Below, one piece after another: positions 1 to 6,552 of a DNA stretch of 11,552 nucleotides. The notes below the pieces were generated by a model. That model was not told the DNA's origin and searched no databases. It saw nothing but the letters and a program-made list of their open reading frames with translations. The stretch spans positions 1 through 11,552 of the forward strand of contig JAFPMR010000260.1 in the NCBI GenBank assembly GCA_017411235.1, read 5' to 3'. The stretch's first letter is position 1. Each line of letters opens with the position of its first letter. The DNA is from Bacilli bacterium. GTDB taxonomy: Bacteria; Bacillota_I; Bacilli_A; RF39; UBA660. Both the position numbers and the translations under genes were made by a program.

Positions 1-132
1 ACAACAATAGGTTCTGACTTTCATAAAAAAGATAATATTCATCCAGTAATTGGTTTAGTAGATGAATATCTAAATCTAACTGAAAAAGAACTTGTTGATA
101 TCTTAAACTTTATCAACAAAAAAACTGATTAA
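1..132 (+). CDS. PHP-domain metallohydrolase, C-terminal fragment
   Basis: The 5' end lies outside the window; only the last 43 codons and the TAA stop are visible, with the frame open from base 1. The fragment begins TTIGSDFHKK and continues to an HPVIGL segment, then a short helical tail rich in Lys and Glu. The GSDxH motif (Asp6 and His8 of the visible part) followed by a Gly-Leu turn is typical of the last metal-binding motif of PHP-family phosphoesterases (TrpH-like proteins and histidinol phosphatases). The Asp and His would bind a catalytic metal. Substrate cannot be told from this piece, and other metallohydrolases with a GSDxH motif are possible. The gene runs convergently into the glycosidase gene, and its stop codon lies in the loop of the shared terminator. 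Confidence 0.6.
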   Translation, partial: TTIGSDFHKKDNIHPVIGLVDEYLNLTEKELVDILNFINKKTD

Positions 133-143
133 TAATCAGTTTT
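121..143. terminator. bidirectional intrinsic terminator between convergent genes
   Basis: A perfect 10-bp inverted repeat, AAAACTGATT (121-130) and AATCAGTTTT (134-143), encloses a 3-nt loop. T-rich sequence follows on the plus strand and T-rich sequence also follows on the minus strand, so it can end both the PHP gene and the glycosidase gene. The PHP stop codon (130-132) overlaps the hairpin. Confidence 0.75.
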
Positions 144-2309
144 TTATTTTTCAACAAAATATAAGATATCTGCTACATCTCTAGTAGTAGTAACAATACC
201 AGTATAATTATTTGTATTACGATTCTTATAAATTAAATTGGTACTTCCACCACCATCAGTATTATAGGCTTCTCTACATCCATAGTTATACATCATATTA
301 GCTAATGTCTTATAACCTAAACCACTATCTCTATTATTAATACCAACAGTATTAGTAATAATGACAAAGTTATTCTTATCTACTTGACCAATAGCTTGTC
401 TTACATCAGGACTATTAGATAAGTCTTCTTTAATCTTACCAGTTCTAATTAAATAAGGACCAAAAGCAAATGTATATTTTAAACCATCATCAATAGCTTG
501 TTGAGCATTTCTTTGATTAGCAGCTTTATCATTAGGATCATTTAAATAATAACTAGCAAGATATCCATTAGGGCGCATTCCATATGTTAAAGTACCAGCA
601 CCACCTACTTGTTGTAGATTAGTATAATTTCTAAGTACTACTCCATCTATTATTACCAAAGGAGACTTAGAAGAATACTTCCACTGTGGATACTTCTTAC
701 CTATATCTGTATTAAACACATCACTAACAAATCCAGAAGCATTAATACCTATCATAGCTTTACTATAATAACCATATTTAATAGAAGCAATATTCATAAT
801 ATTACCTGCTTTTTCTAATTGTGGAAATTGTTTAGGTATAGCTACTTTAAATTGATTATAAGGATCCTCTACCCAAATATGTGTAACAACATAAGTAGAC
901 GAAGGTTTCTCTACCCAGTATTTTAAAGTACTACCATCAAATCTTAAAATAACATTATTACTAGAATCATCAGTAATAGGTGAATATAAGTAATTACAAC
1001 TAATACTAGCGCTATTACCAGCTTCATCCATTACTTCAACATTTCCACTACTCTTTATAGAATCAACAAAGAAAGTACTATTAGTATATGTCTCACCATC
1101 ATATCTATAACTCTTAATATTACTAGCATCTTTAATATTCAAAGTATAATAAGTATTCTTAAATTGTGAAGACATCCATGCTTGGCAAGTACCAGTAGGA
1201 GCTTCTCTATCTATATTACTAATCTTAATAGATATATTATCCTTCTTACCATTAGTATCATACATAGCAATCTCATAAGTACCATTTTCAGAAACATTAT
1301 AAATAATGTTATCTTTTAATACCTTATGACCATCTACAATAAAATAATCAAAATCATTAATATTACTAATAACATTAACTTCAACATCATTTCTTGTAGC
1401 AGTTTTATTATATTTAATAGTATACCTACTACCAGTAACTTTAACTTTTCTAACTAACTCCTGTTGTTTTTTATTAATCTTAATTAAATACTTAACTTCA
1501 TAAGTACCAATTTTATTAGTATTAACATTATTACTTTCCGTTACATACTGTGTATAATCTCCATTATCTTCACTTTTAATGTTATAACCAGCATCAACAT
1601 ATTCCTTACCTAACTTAACTTCTACTTCCTCTTCACCATTCAAAGTAAAATAAATACCATCTAAAGGATTAGGAAGAATAACAACTTTTCTAGTTATCTC
1701 ATTCTTTTTCCAAAAAGAATTAATAGTATATTTAACATAGTATTCACCTACTACATCAGTATCAACTTGAGCATCTATCTTAACTAAGCCAGTCTTATTT
1801 TCACCCTTATAGTTATAAGCTTCAATACCATTTTCTTTATATAAACCACCTTCATATAAAGAAACAACCTCTTCACCATTAATAACCATTTTATAAGTAT
1901 GTATCTTCTTTTCGAATCTTACAAATAAAACAAATAGAAGAATAACTATAATAGCTAAAATACCATATAAAGCTTTTTTAACTTTAATAGGTAAATTCTT
2001 AATAAACAAAATAAACTTACTCTTTAATTCATTTGTAAATTCTTTAAAACTAACTCTCTTAGTAGGTTCTTCATCTATCTCTTCTACTTCTGGAGTAGTT
2101 TCCTCTTCTTCATAAGATTCATAATTATTAGCCATTAAAGACTTTTGAATATCTTCTTCTGTATAAATAGAATCAATTTCATCTAACTGATCAACTGCAC
2201 TACGTAGTTTCTCAATTTCAGAGTACGACAAAATAGACTTGGCATCTTTATTTTTAACAAGTCTAAAAGTTTCAGTAGAATTATTTTTAGTTTTGTCGTC
2301 CTGATTCAT
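144..2309 (-). CDS. membrane-anchored Ig-repeat phosphodiester glycosidase (NAGPA/DUF2233-type)
   Basis: This 721-residue protein has a Lys/Glu-rich cytoplasmic N-terminus (about 1-110), one transmembrane helix (about 112-131), and then a large extracellular part. Two Ig-like modules (about 138-212 and 216-292) resemble the DUF5011-type bacterial Ig fold, with GEYYVKYTI and GTYEVKYLI strands. Two further beta-rich modules cover about 295-440. The C-terminal 270 residues carry the marks of the phosphodiester glycosidase family: GINASGF (521-527), RQAIGQ (637-642), NTDGGGST (683-690) and a closing TRDVADILYF strand. In mammals this family removes GlcNAc from phosphodiesters; bacterial members are thought to act on envelope glycans or teichoic-acid-like phosphodiesters, but the substrate here is unknown. 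The ATG has GGAAAGG 7 nt upstream and a promoter directly before it. It appears to be transcribed alone. Confidence 0.85.
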   Translation of the reverse strand: MNQDDKTKNNSTETFRLVKNKDAKSILSYSEIEKLRSAVDQLDEIDSIYTEEDIQKSLMANNYESYEEEETTPEVEEIDEEPTKRVSFKEFTNELKSKFILFIKNLPIKVKKALYGILAIIVILLFVLFVRFEKKIHTYKMVINGEEVVSLYEGGLYKENGIEAYNYKGENKTGLVKIDAQVDTDVVGEYYVKYTINSFWKKNEITRKVVILPNPLDGIYFTLNGEEEVEVKLGKEYVDAGYNIKSEDNGDYTQYVTESNNVNTNKIGTYEVKYLIKINKKQQELVRKVKVTGSRYTIKYNKTATRNDVEVNVISNINDFDYFIVDGHKVLKDNIIYNVSENGTYEIAMYDTNGKKDNISIKISNIDREAPTGTCQAWMSSQFKNTYYTLNIKDASNIKSYRYDGETYTNSTFFVDSIKSSGNVEVMDEAGNSASISCNYLYSPITDDSSNNVILRFDGSTLKYWVEKPSSTYVVTHIWVEDPYNQFKVAIPKQFPQLEKAGNIMNIASIKYGYYSKAMIGINASGFVSDVFNTDIGKKYPQWKYSSKSPLVIIDGVVLRNYTNLQQVGGAGTLTYGMRPNGYLASYYLNDPNDKAANQRNAQQAIDDGLKYTFAFGPYLIRTGKIKEDLSNSPDVRQAIGQVDKNNFVIITNTVGINNRDSGLGYKTLANMMYNYGCREAYNTDGGGSTNLIYKNRNTNNYTGIVTTTRDVADILYFVEK

Positions 2310-2316
2310 ACATATA

Positions 2317-2365
2317 CCTTTCCATTCTACTTAATTATAACAAAAATACACTTGTATAAAAACCT
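2317..2365 (-). promoter_or_regulatory. promoter and ribosome binding site of the glycosidase gene
   Basis: On the minus strand there is an extended -10, TGTTATAAT, with the hexamer at 2334-2339. The -35 near 2357-2362 is poor, which fits an extended -10 promoter. The expected transcript start near 2327 gives a leader of about 18 nt containing GGAAAGG (2317-2323), 7 nt before the ATG. Confidence 0.6.
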
Positions 2366-2385
2366 GTGAAGCCTATTGTTTACAT

Positions 2386-2407
2386 AAAAAAAAGACCTTT
2401 TTGGTCT
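2386..2407 (-). terminator. intrinsic terminator of the 33-residue membrane ORF
   Basis: On the minus strand a 5-bp stem AGACC/GGTCT with an AAAAA loop is followed by about seven T residues (2386-2392). The TAG stop of the tiny ORF (2406-2408) overlaps the 5' arm. Its tight attachment to the ORF supports the view that the ORF is a separate transcription unit. Confidence 0.65.
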
Positions 2408-2507
2408 AAAAAACGAAATGTACAACACCGAGTATAAAAAAGAATAACATAACAACAATCAATAAAATAATTAAAGTTGCTGATGCAAAACCATCATTAT
2501 TTTTCAT
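2406..2507 (-). CDS. 33-residue single-pass membrane protein, function unknown
   Basis: A short frame starts at ATG 2505-2507 and ends at TAG 2406-2408. It encodes MKNNDGFASATLI followed by an almost unbroken hydrophobic stretch (about residues 10-33), so nearly the whole product is one membrane helix with a polar N-terminus. The start has a strong Shine-Dalgarno (AGAGGTGGG) at the right distance, an extended -10 upstream, and an intrinsic terminator at the stop, which together make a real mini-gene likely. The GFA-plus-hydrophobic layout is reminiscent of the very short YjcZ-type sporulation proteins of Firmicutes, but that is only a resemblance in pattern, and no function is assigned. A type I toxin is an alternative for a peptide of this size, though no antisense RNA gene could be defined opposite it. 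Confidence 0.6.
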   Translation of the reverse strand: MKNNDGFASATLIILLIVVMLFFFILGVVHFVF

Positions 2508-2510
2508 ATA

Positions 2511-2539
2511 CCCACCTCTATTATATACAAATTATATCA
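2511..2539 (-). promoter_or_regulatory. promoter and ribosome binding site of the 33-residue ORF
   Basis: The minus strand shows an extended -10, TGATATAAT (hexamer 2531-2536), without a clear -35. A second TATAAT at 2520-2525 is so near the ribosome binding site that it is less likely to be used. AGAGGTGGG (about 2511-2519) lies just upstream of ATG 2507. This promoter overlaps the region of the divergent plus-strand promoter, so the two genes may compete for polymerase. Confidence 0.5.
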
Positions 2540-2546
2540 TAAAAAT

Positions 2547-2575
2547 TTGACTTCTCATACCAAAATATGTATAAT
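2547..2575 (+). promoter_or_regulatory. near-consensus housekeeping promoter for the 165-residue gene
   Basis: TTGACT (2547-2552) and TATAAT (2570-2575) are separated by exactly 17 bp, close to the SigA consensus. The expected start of transcription is near 2582. An in-frame ATG at 2567-2569 lies inside this promoter, upstream of that start, so it cannot begin translation from this transcript. Confidence 0.75.
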
Positions 2576-2577
2576 AA

Positions 2578-2595
2578 CTCCTCTTATGGAGGAGG
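2578..2595 (+). promoter_or_regulatory. Shine-Dalgarno that decides the start at 2603, within a small inverted repeat
   Basis: GGAGGAGG (2588-2595) is a very strong ribosome binding site 7 nt before ATG 2603. CTCCTC (2578-2583) is complementary to GAGGAG (2589-2594), so a transcript beginning at or before 2578 could hide the site in a 6-bp hairpin. The predicted transcript start near 2582 would remove most of the left arm. Confidence 0.6.
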
Positions 2596-2602
2596 AATTA
2601 CA

Positions 2603-3100
2603 ATGAATCCAATAGAAAAGAAAGTAGTTATCTATGTAAAAAGAAACGAAGATAACAAACCATATGCATTAGTATATTACCAAAATGGTGAAGAACTATT
2701 GCCACCTACTGGCTTAGATCTACCTACTCAAGTATTTGCTAATTACATTGCTAAAAAAACAGTTACTAATGAGATTCAAGGTGTAATCTATTCATATACA
2801 GAAAAAAGAACTGTAGATAGATTCGATATTTCTCCTTTAACTGATAAAGATTATTGTATAGCTGGTTCTGAAATAGGGAGAAAACATACAGCAGATATCA
2901 TTAAAAGAATCAATGAAGCTGCATCTTCTAAAGAAGTTCTAGCACCTGTATATGTTACTGATGGAGAGAACAATGTCTTAATGAATGATGAATTGTTTAG
3001 AACCAATTCATCTCCAATGCAAGACCCAGAACAAAAATATAGAATACTAGAAAATATCCTATCAGAAGAAAAAGTCAAAGTACTTTATAAAGCTGCATAA
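2603..3100 (+). CDS. unrecognised 165-residue soluble protein
   Basis: The start at 2603 is chosen because the 36-nt-longer frame begins inside the promoter, whereas this ATG follows a strong GGAGGAGG. The product (MNPIEKKVVIYVKRNEDN...) has no signal peptide or membrane segment and is probably cytoplasmic. The first half is beta-rich with alternating hydrophobic residues and a PPTGLDLP turn. A helix follows from about 90 to 108, then another strand segment and a charged helical end. I do not recognise the family, and no catalytic motif stands out; the one Cys (near residue 84) is isolated. It is the only complete plus-strand gene here, is monocistronic between its own promoter and terminator, and diverges from the 33-residue membrane ORF. 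Confidence 0.8.
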   Translation: MNPIEKKVVIYVKRNEDNKPYALVYYQNGEELLPPTGLDLPTQVFANYIAKKTVTNEIQGVIYSYTEKRTVDRFDISPLTDKDYCIAGSEIGRKHTADIIKRINEAASSKEVLAPVYVTDGENNVLMNDELFRTNSSPMQDPEQKYRILENILSEEKVKVLYKAA

Positions 3101-3101
3101 T

Positions 3102-3125
3102 AAAAACAACCAATTGGTTGTTTTT
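3102..3125. terminator. bidirectional intrinsic terminator, perfect palindrome
   Basis: AAAACAACC and GGTTGTTTT form a perfect stem around AATT, flanked by A-rich sequence on the left and T-rich sequence on the right. It therefore works in both directions between the convergent 165-residue gene and the transglutaminase-like gene. Confidence 0.85.
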
Positions 3126-3128
3126 TTA

Positions 3129-4103
3129 TTATCCAAAATGATATACAAATTCTTCTTCTACTACACTACTCATATTTTTAAACTCATAATTAGTAGCATT
3201 GCACTCTACAAGTTTACTAGATAAATCACTTCTTGTATGACTTTCATCGAATTCAGCATCTGTTTTATTAAATAGTGTATGAGTTCCATGTAATTCATCA
3301 TCCCAAGTTAAATCTACATTATAATATCCATCATTTAACTTAACTATATTCCAAGCATGTTCTTCTCCATCAGCTACACCAGTAACATAATATGTTGGAA
3401 TACCTAATTGCATCATAATATATTGGAAAGCTCTAGCATATCCAGCACATACAGTTCTTCCCGTTACTAACGCACTATAAGCACTTTGATTATTAACAGC
3501 ATCACTATCATAGGATATCGTTCTAATTAATCTATCATGTACATATAATTCTTTTTCATAATCTGTAGTAAACTTTCTAGCTTCTTTAATAATATCTTGA
3601 GCAATACTATAAAAACTATCTTTATCAGTTTGAGTACCATTGAATGTAATAGTTATTTGTTTAACAATATTATGATTATTATACTTGTATGAAAAACTAT
3701 TACCTAACCAGAATAATTCAGGATGATCATTTAATACAGATTCAATAACGACTAATAAATCATCTATATTAACTTCTACTACTGGTACAAAAGTTTCTTT
3801 GTATTCCATTGCATTAGCATATATTTGTTTATATAACTTCTTACTATTATTATCTAATAAAGCATAATAAGGATTATATACACTATTAAAATCATATCCT
3901 TTACCATTAATACCACTATCTTCTAACTTAGTATTGTTACCTACTAAAGTACCACTACCAGATAAAGCATTAACACCTCTAGACATTGCAATAGTAAGAA
4001 TATTGTCTTCTTTTCCGTTCATAAAAGAGTAAATATTATATGAAAAGAAAACTATACCACATACTAAGAAAAAGATTATTATAATACGAAGAAATTCTTT
4101 CAT
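3129..4103 (-). CDS. membrane-anchored transglutaminase-like cysteine protein
   Basis: This 324-residue protein has an N-terminal hydrophobic helix (about 5-26) without a lipobox, so it is an uncleaved anchor or signal peptide and the rest lies outside the membrane. The C-terminal half carries a transglutaminase-like fold with the Cys-His-Asp triad visible: TVCAGYA (Cys219), EEHAWNIV (His249) and YNVDLTWDD (Asp264). The preceding VHDRLIRTISYD segment (188-199) is typical of bacterial members. Such proteins are often proteases or amidases, or they crosslink surface proteins; the substrate here is unknown. The region from 35 to 180 is not recognised. The ATG is preceded by GGGGGG at 5 nt spacing, an unusual ribosome binding site (see the separate entry). 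It is likely transcribed alone or by read-through from the acyl-CoA synthetase gene. Confidence 0.85.
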   Translation of the reverse strand: MKEFLRIIIIFFLVCGIVFFSYNIYSFMNGKEDNILTIAMSRGVNALSGSGTLVGNNTKLEDSGINGKGYDFNSVYNPYYALLDNNSKKLYKQIYANAMEYKETFVPVVEVNIDDLLVVIESVLNDHPELFWLGNSFSYKYNNHNIVKQITITFNGTQTDKDSFYSIAQDIIKEARKFTTDYEKELYVHDRLIRTISYDSDAVNNQSAYSALVTGRTVCAGYARAFQYIMMQLGIPTYYVTGVADGEEHAWNIVKLNDGYYNVDLTWDDELHGTHTLFNKTDAEFDESHTRSDLSSKLVECNATNYEFKNMSSVVEEEFVYHFG

Positions 4104-4108
4104 ATAAT

Positions 4109-4120
4109 CCCCCCTTTTTT
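4109..4120 (-). promoter_or_regulatory. homopolymeric A6G6 ribosome binding site
   Basis: Directly before the transglutaminase-like gene the minus strand reads six A residues (4115-4120) and six G residues (4109-4114), then 5 nt to the ATG. The G-run serves as the Shine-Dalgarno. Adjacent homopolymers at this place can slip in replication, changing strength or spacing of the site. A run of six G is conspicuous in a window this AT-rich. Confidence 0.6.
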
Positions 4121-4128
4121 GTTAAGAG

Positions 4129-4157
4129 AATATACTACCATAAAACACTAAAAAAAG
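4129..4157 (-). promoter_or_regulatory. possible weak promoter for the transglutaminase-like gene
   Basis: A TATATT hexamer (4129-4134, minus strand) matches the -10 consensus at five of six positions, and the expected start is about 20 nt before the ATG. No convincing -35 exists, only a T-rich block. Read-through from the upstream gene is the alternative. Confidence 0.3.
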
Positions 4158-4162
4158 CCAAT

Positions 4163-4189
4163 AAAAAAGAAGAATTAATCTTCTTTTTT
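4163..4189 (-). terminator. intrinsic terminator overlapping the end of the acyl-CoA synthetase gene
   Basis: An 11-bp inverted repeat, AAAAAAGAAGA (4163-4173) and TCTTCTTTTTT (4179-4189), has a 5-nt loop that contains part of the TAA stop. The 3' arm on the minus strand is itself T-rich, and another T7 block follows. The last codons (Lys-Lys-Glu-Asp) form the 5' arm. The stem is AT-rich, so termination may be partial. Confidence 0.65.
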
Positions 4190-6004
4190 ATCAGTCTTCA
4201 TTTCATCAATTAAATCAGGATCAACAATTTGAATAACTTGAGTTCTTTGATCATCATATTCAAATTTATTGTCTGCAATTTCAGCTTCCTCTTCATGTTC
4301 CAAAACATTATAAGCTACTTTACCAACTAAAGTCTTAGGAAGTTCATCTCTAAATTCATATTTATAAGGCCATGAATAACGAGATAAGTTCTTTTCACAA
4401 TGTTCTTTAATAGATTGTAATGTTTCTTCATTCTTCTTACTTGGATCTCTAAGTACAATAAATGCTTTAGCAACTTGTACTTTATATGGATGTGGGATAC
4501 CTATTACACAAGACATAGATACATCTGGATGGGCATCGATAACATTTTCCATATATCCAGGATATAAACAATATCCAGAAGAAACTATCATACGTTTAAT
4601 TCTTTGTTTAAAGTAAACAAATCCATCTTTATCCATAATACCTTGGTCACCAGTATGTAACCATACACGACCATCTCTATGTTTACGTAATGTTTCTTTA
4701 GTTTCTTTTCTACTTCTTAAATAACCTTTCATTACAGAAGGACCAGAAATAACAATTTCTCCTTCTTCACCATAAGGCATTTGTTTATCAGTATTAGGTT
4801 CAACTATCTTATAGTAAGTATCTGGCATAGGAATACCAATAGAACCCATACGATAAGCTTTATCAGGCATTAAACATGAAGCACCACAGCTTTCAGTTAA
4901 GCCATAACCTTCTCTTAATTGAATATGTGCACCATGGCTTTCAAAGAAATCATCAACTTTTTTCTTTAACTCAATTGATAATGAATCTCCACCACTAATA
5001 GCACATTTTAAGAAATCTAATTTATAATGTTTTAAATTCTTATTATTCATTAATGCTTCATATAATGTAGGAACACCAATTAAAATATTTGGTTGATATT
5101 GTTTTAATAACTTATCAAATGTCTTCGCACTAAATTGTGGAATCAATATTGAAGTACCACCAAAGTATTGAACAGTATGAATACATACTCCTAAACCAAA
5201 TGTATGGAAGATAGGCATGATTGCTAAAATCTTATCTTTTTCTTTAACACATGCAACTAATTCAAAACATTGCATTGCCATTGCATTTAAGTTTAAGTTA
5301 GTTAATTCTACACCTTTAGGAGCACCACTAGTACCACCTGAATATAGAATAGCAGCTACATCTTTACCTTTAAAGTTATCATCAATTTCTCTAGTATAAG
5401 ATTTACCATTCTTAATGAATTCATTCCATCTAATAGTTAATCTATTGTTTTGTGTAATAAAATTCTTTAATGCTTTAGCTAAATCTTTAAATGTATTTGT
5501 AGCATTATAAGCAATAGCTAAATATGGTGGCATTGAATCTGCAGCAGATACAACTATAACATCCTTAACTTTAGTATCTTTAATAATGTTATTAATCTTC
5601 TCTAATGCAGCATCTATAACAATAACACACTTACTATTAGCTTTAATTAAGAAATCTTTGATTTCATTTTCACCTGATAATGGGTGAATCATATTTGATA
5701 TAGCACCAATCTTATTAATGGCATAGAAAGCTATAATAGCTTCTGGTGTATTAGGCATAATAACACTAACAATATCTTTATGACCTATACCAATATTTTT
5801 AAAAGCTCTAGCAGCTTCATCTATTTGTTTTAAAAATTCATAATATGTTTTCTTTGTACCAAAATAATTATAACTAATATTATTAAGGTGTTTAAATGAA
5901 GTAAACTCAATTAGTTTATATGCTGAAAAATCAGGATATTCTAAATGTGATTTAACTCCATCATAATAATTTAACCAAGGGGCTTTTACTCTCTCTTTAG
6001 CCAT
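4175..6004 (-). CDS. FadD-like acyl-CoA synthetase (AMP-forming ligase)
   Basis: This 609-residue ANL-superfamily enzyme should activate a carboxylic acid, probably a medium- or long-chain fatty acid, with ATP via an acyl-AMP and pass it to CoA in the cytoplasm. Visible core motifs are A3 YSGGTSGAPKG (221-231), the FHTFG segment (266-270), A5 EGYGLTES (365-372), A7 LHTGD (449-453), A8 around RIKRMIVSSG (468-477) and A10 with the catalytic lysine in VGKVAYN (Lys562). All motifs needed for adenylation and thioester formation are present. About 40 acidic residues follow A10, a tail not needed by the core fold. There is no signal peptide. It has its own promoter and ends in a terminator. The chain length of the substrate cannot be inferred; a role in phospholipid recycling of exogenous fatty acids is a guess. 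The ATG follows AGAGG at 8 nt. Confidence 0.9.
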   Translation of the reverse strand: MAKERVKAPWLNYYDGVKSHLEYPDFSAYKLIEFTSFKHLNNISYNYFGTKKTYYEFLKQIDEAARAFKNIGIGHKDIVSVIMPNTPEAIIAFYAINKIGAISNMIHPLSGENEIKDFLIKANSKCVIVIDAALEKINNIIKDTKVKDVIVVSAADSMPPYLAIAYNATNTFKDLAKALKNFITQNNRLTIRWNEFIKNGKSYTREIDDNFKGKDVAAILYSGGTSGAPKGVELTNLNLNAMAMQCFELVACVKEKDKILAIMPIFHTFGLGVCIHTVQYFGGTSILIPQFSAKTFDKLLKQYQPNILIGVPTLYEALMNNKNLKHYKLDFLKCAISGGDSLSIELKKKVDDFFESHGAHIQLREGYGLTESCGASCLMPDKAYRMGSIGIPMPDTYYKIVEPNTDKQMPYGEEGEIVISGPSVMKGYLRSRKETKETLRKHRDGRVWLHTGDQGIMDKDGFVYFKQRIKRMIVSSGYCLYPGYMENVIDAHPDVSMSCVIGIPHPYKVQVAKAFIVLRDPSKKNEETLQSIKEHCEKNLSRYSWPYKYEFRDELPKTLVGKVAYNVLEHEEEAEIADNKFEYDDQRTQVIQIVDPDLIDEMKTDKKED

Positions 6005-6028
6005 ATTTCATTCCTCTTTTACTAAATA

Positions 6029-6054
6029 AATGGTCCTCTTAAGCAGGGACCATT
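6029..6054 (-). promoter_or_regulatory. stem-loop at the very 5' end of the acyl-CoA synthetase transcript
   Basis: AATGGTCC (6029-6036) and GGACCATT (6047-6054) form an 8-bp stem with a 10-nt loop. The promoter predicts transcription starting near 6051, so the stem starts within a few bases of the 5' end. On the minus strand it is followed by TTATTTAG, so it could also act as a weak terminator for the Nudix operon upstream. No riboswitch or T-box elements were recognised in the short leader. Confidence 0.5.
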
Positions 6055-6057
6055 AAC

Positions 6058-6086
6058 ATTATAATATATTTTTTAATTTTTCTCAA
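6058..6086 (-). promoter_or_regulatory. near-consensus promoter for the acyl-CoA synthetase gene
   Basis: On the minus strand TTGAGA (6081-6086) and TATAAT (6058-6063) lie 17 bp apart, with an A/T-only spacer. This is the best minus-strand promoter in the window. It starts right after the Nudix stop codon, so the ligase is a separate unit from the upstream four-gene operon. Confidence 0.75.
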
Positions 6087-6088
6087 TT

Positions 6089-6544
6089 TTAGACACTTAT
6101 TTTACTATATAATTCCTTATCAGCAGGACATAGTTCAAAGTTACCTATTTCTTCTAAAGTAGCCCATTTATAAGCTAAATGGTCATTCTCATCCATTGAG
6201 AATTCATTATCTTCTACATTTGCATGCCATAGTCTTAAATTAATTACTCTTGTTGGATATTCATAAATAATACTACATACATGCTTATCTGCCTTAATAT
6301 TAAGATCAAACTCTTCTTTAATCTCTCTTTCTATAGCAGCCATCTCTTCTTCCCCTTCTTTTACTTTTCCTCCAGGGAATTCCCATTTACCGACAACTAA
6401 TTCATCGCCATTTTTCCTTTTGGCAATTAAATACTTACCATTCTTTTCTACTAAACCTGCTACAACTAATAGAGGTTCAATACCCTTAAGACGATATTTC
6501 ATTAATTCTATTTTATCTTTTTCTACGTTGTTAATAATCTTCAT
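6089..6544 (-). CDS. MutT/NudG-type Nudix hydrolase
   Basis: This 151-residue protein is a Nudix hydrolase that cleaves a nucleoside triphosphate, or a related diphosphate-linked compound, to the monophosphate form. The Nudix box spans Gly59 to Leu81: GKVKEGE, then REIKEEFDL, with Glu65, Arg73, Glu74, Glu77 and Glu78 present. The usual Gly near the end is Asp80, a substitution seen in other family members. VVAGLV (27-32), LIAKRK (39-44), Trp127 and the PAD motif (140-142) match the MutT and NudG subgroup that cleans up oxidised or modified dNTPs. About 25 N-terminal residues precede the usual start of the fold, but the first ATG has GGAGGG at 5 nt and is preferred. It lies 8 nt after the preceding gene, whose stop codon touches the ribosome binding site, and it is last in a four-gene operon. 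Confidence 0.85.
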   Translation of the reverse strand: MKIINNVEKDKIELMKYRLKGIEPLLVVAGLVEKNGKYLIAKRKNGDELVVGKWEFPGGKVKEGEEEMAAIEREIKEEFDLNIKADKHVCSIIYEYPTRVINLRLWHANVEDNEFSMDENDHLAYKWATLEEIGNFELCPADKELYSKISV

Positions 6545-6552
6545 AAACCCTC

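Noticed and set aside
2851..3078. Minus-strand open frame of 75 codons opposite the 165-residue gene
   Set aside because: It is antisense to a well-supported gene, has no ribosome binding site of note, and its composition (Ser- and Leu-rich) is what the opposite strand gives.
5217..5399. Plus-strand open frame of 60 codons inside the acyl-CoA synthetase gene
   Set aside because: It lies opposite the conserved A3 motif region, has no promoter or ribosome binding site, and is explained by the coding strand.
6005..6057. Riboswitch or T-box before the acyl-CoA synthetase gene
   Set aside because: The leader is only about 50 nt and shows one simple hairpin, with no T-box sequence, specifier loop or alternative pairing.
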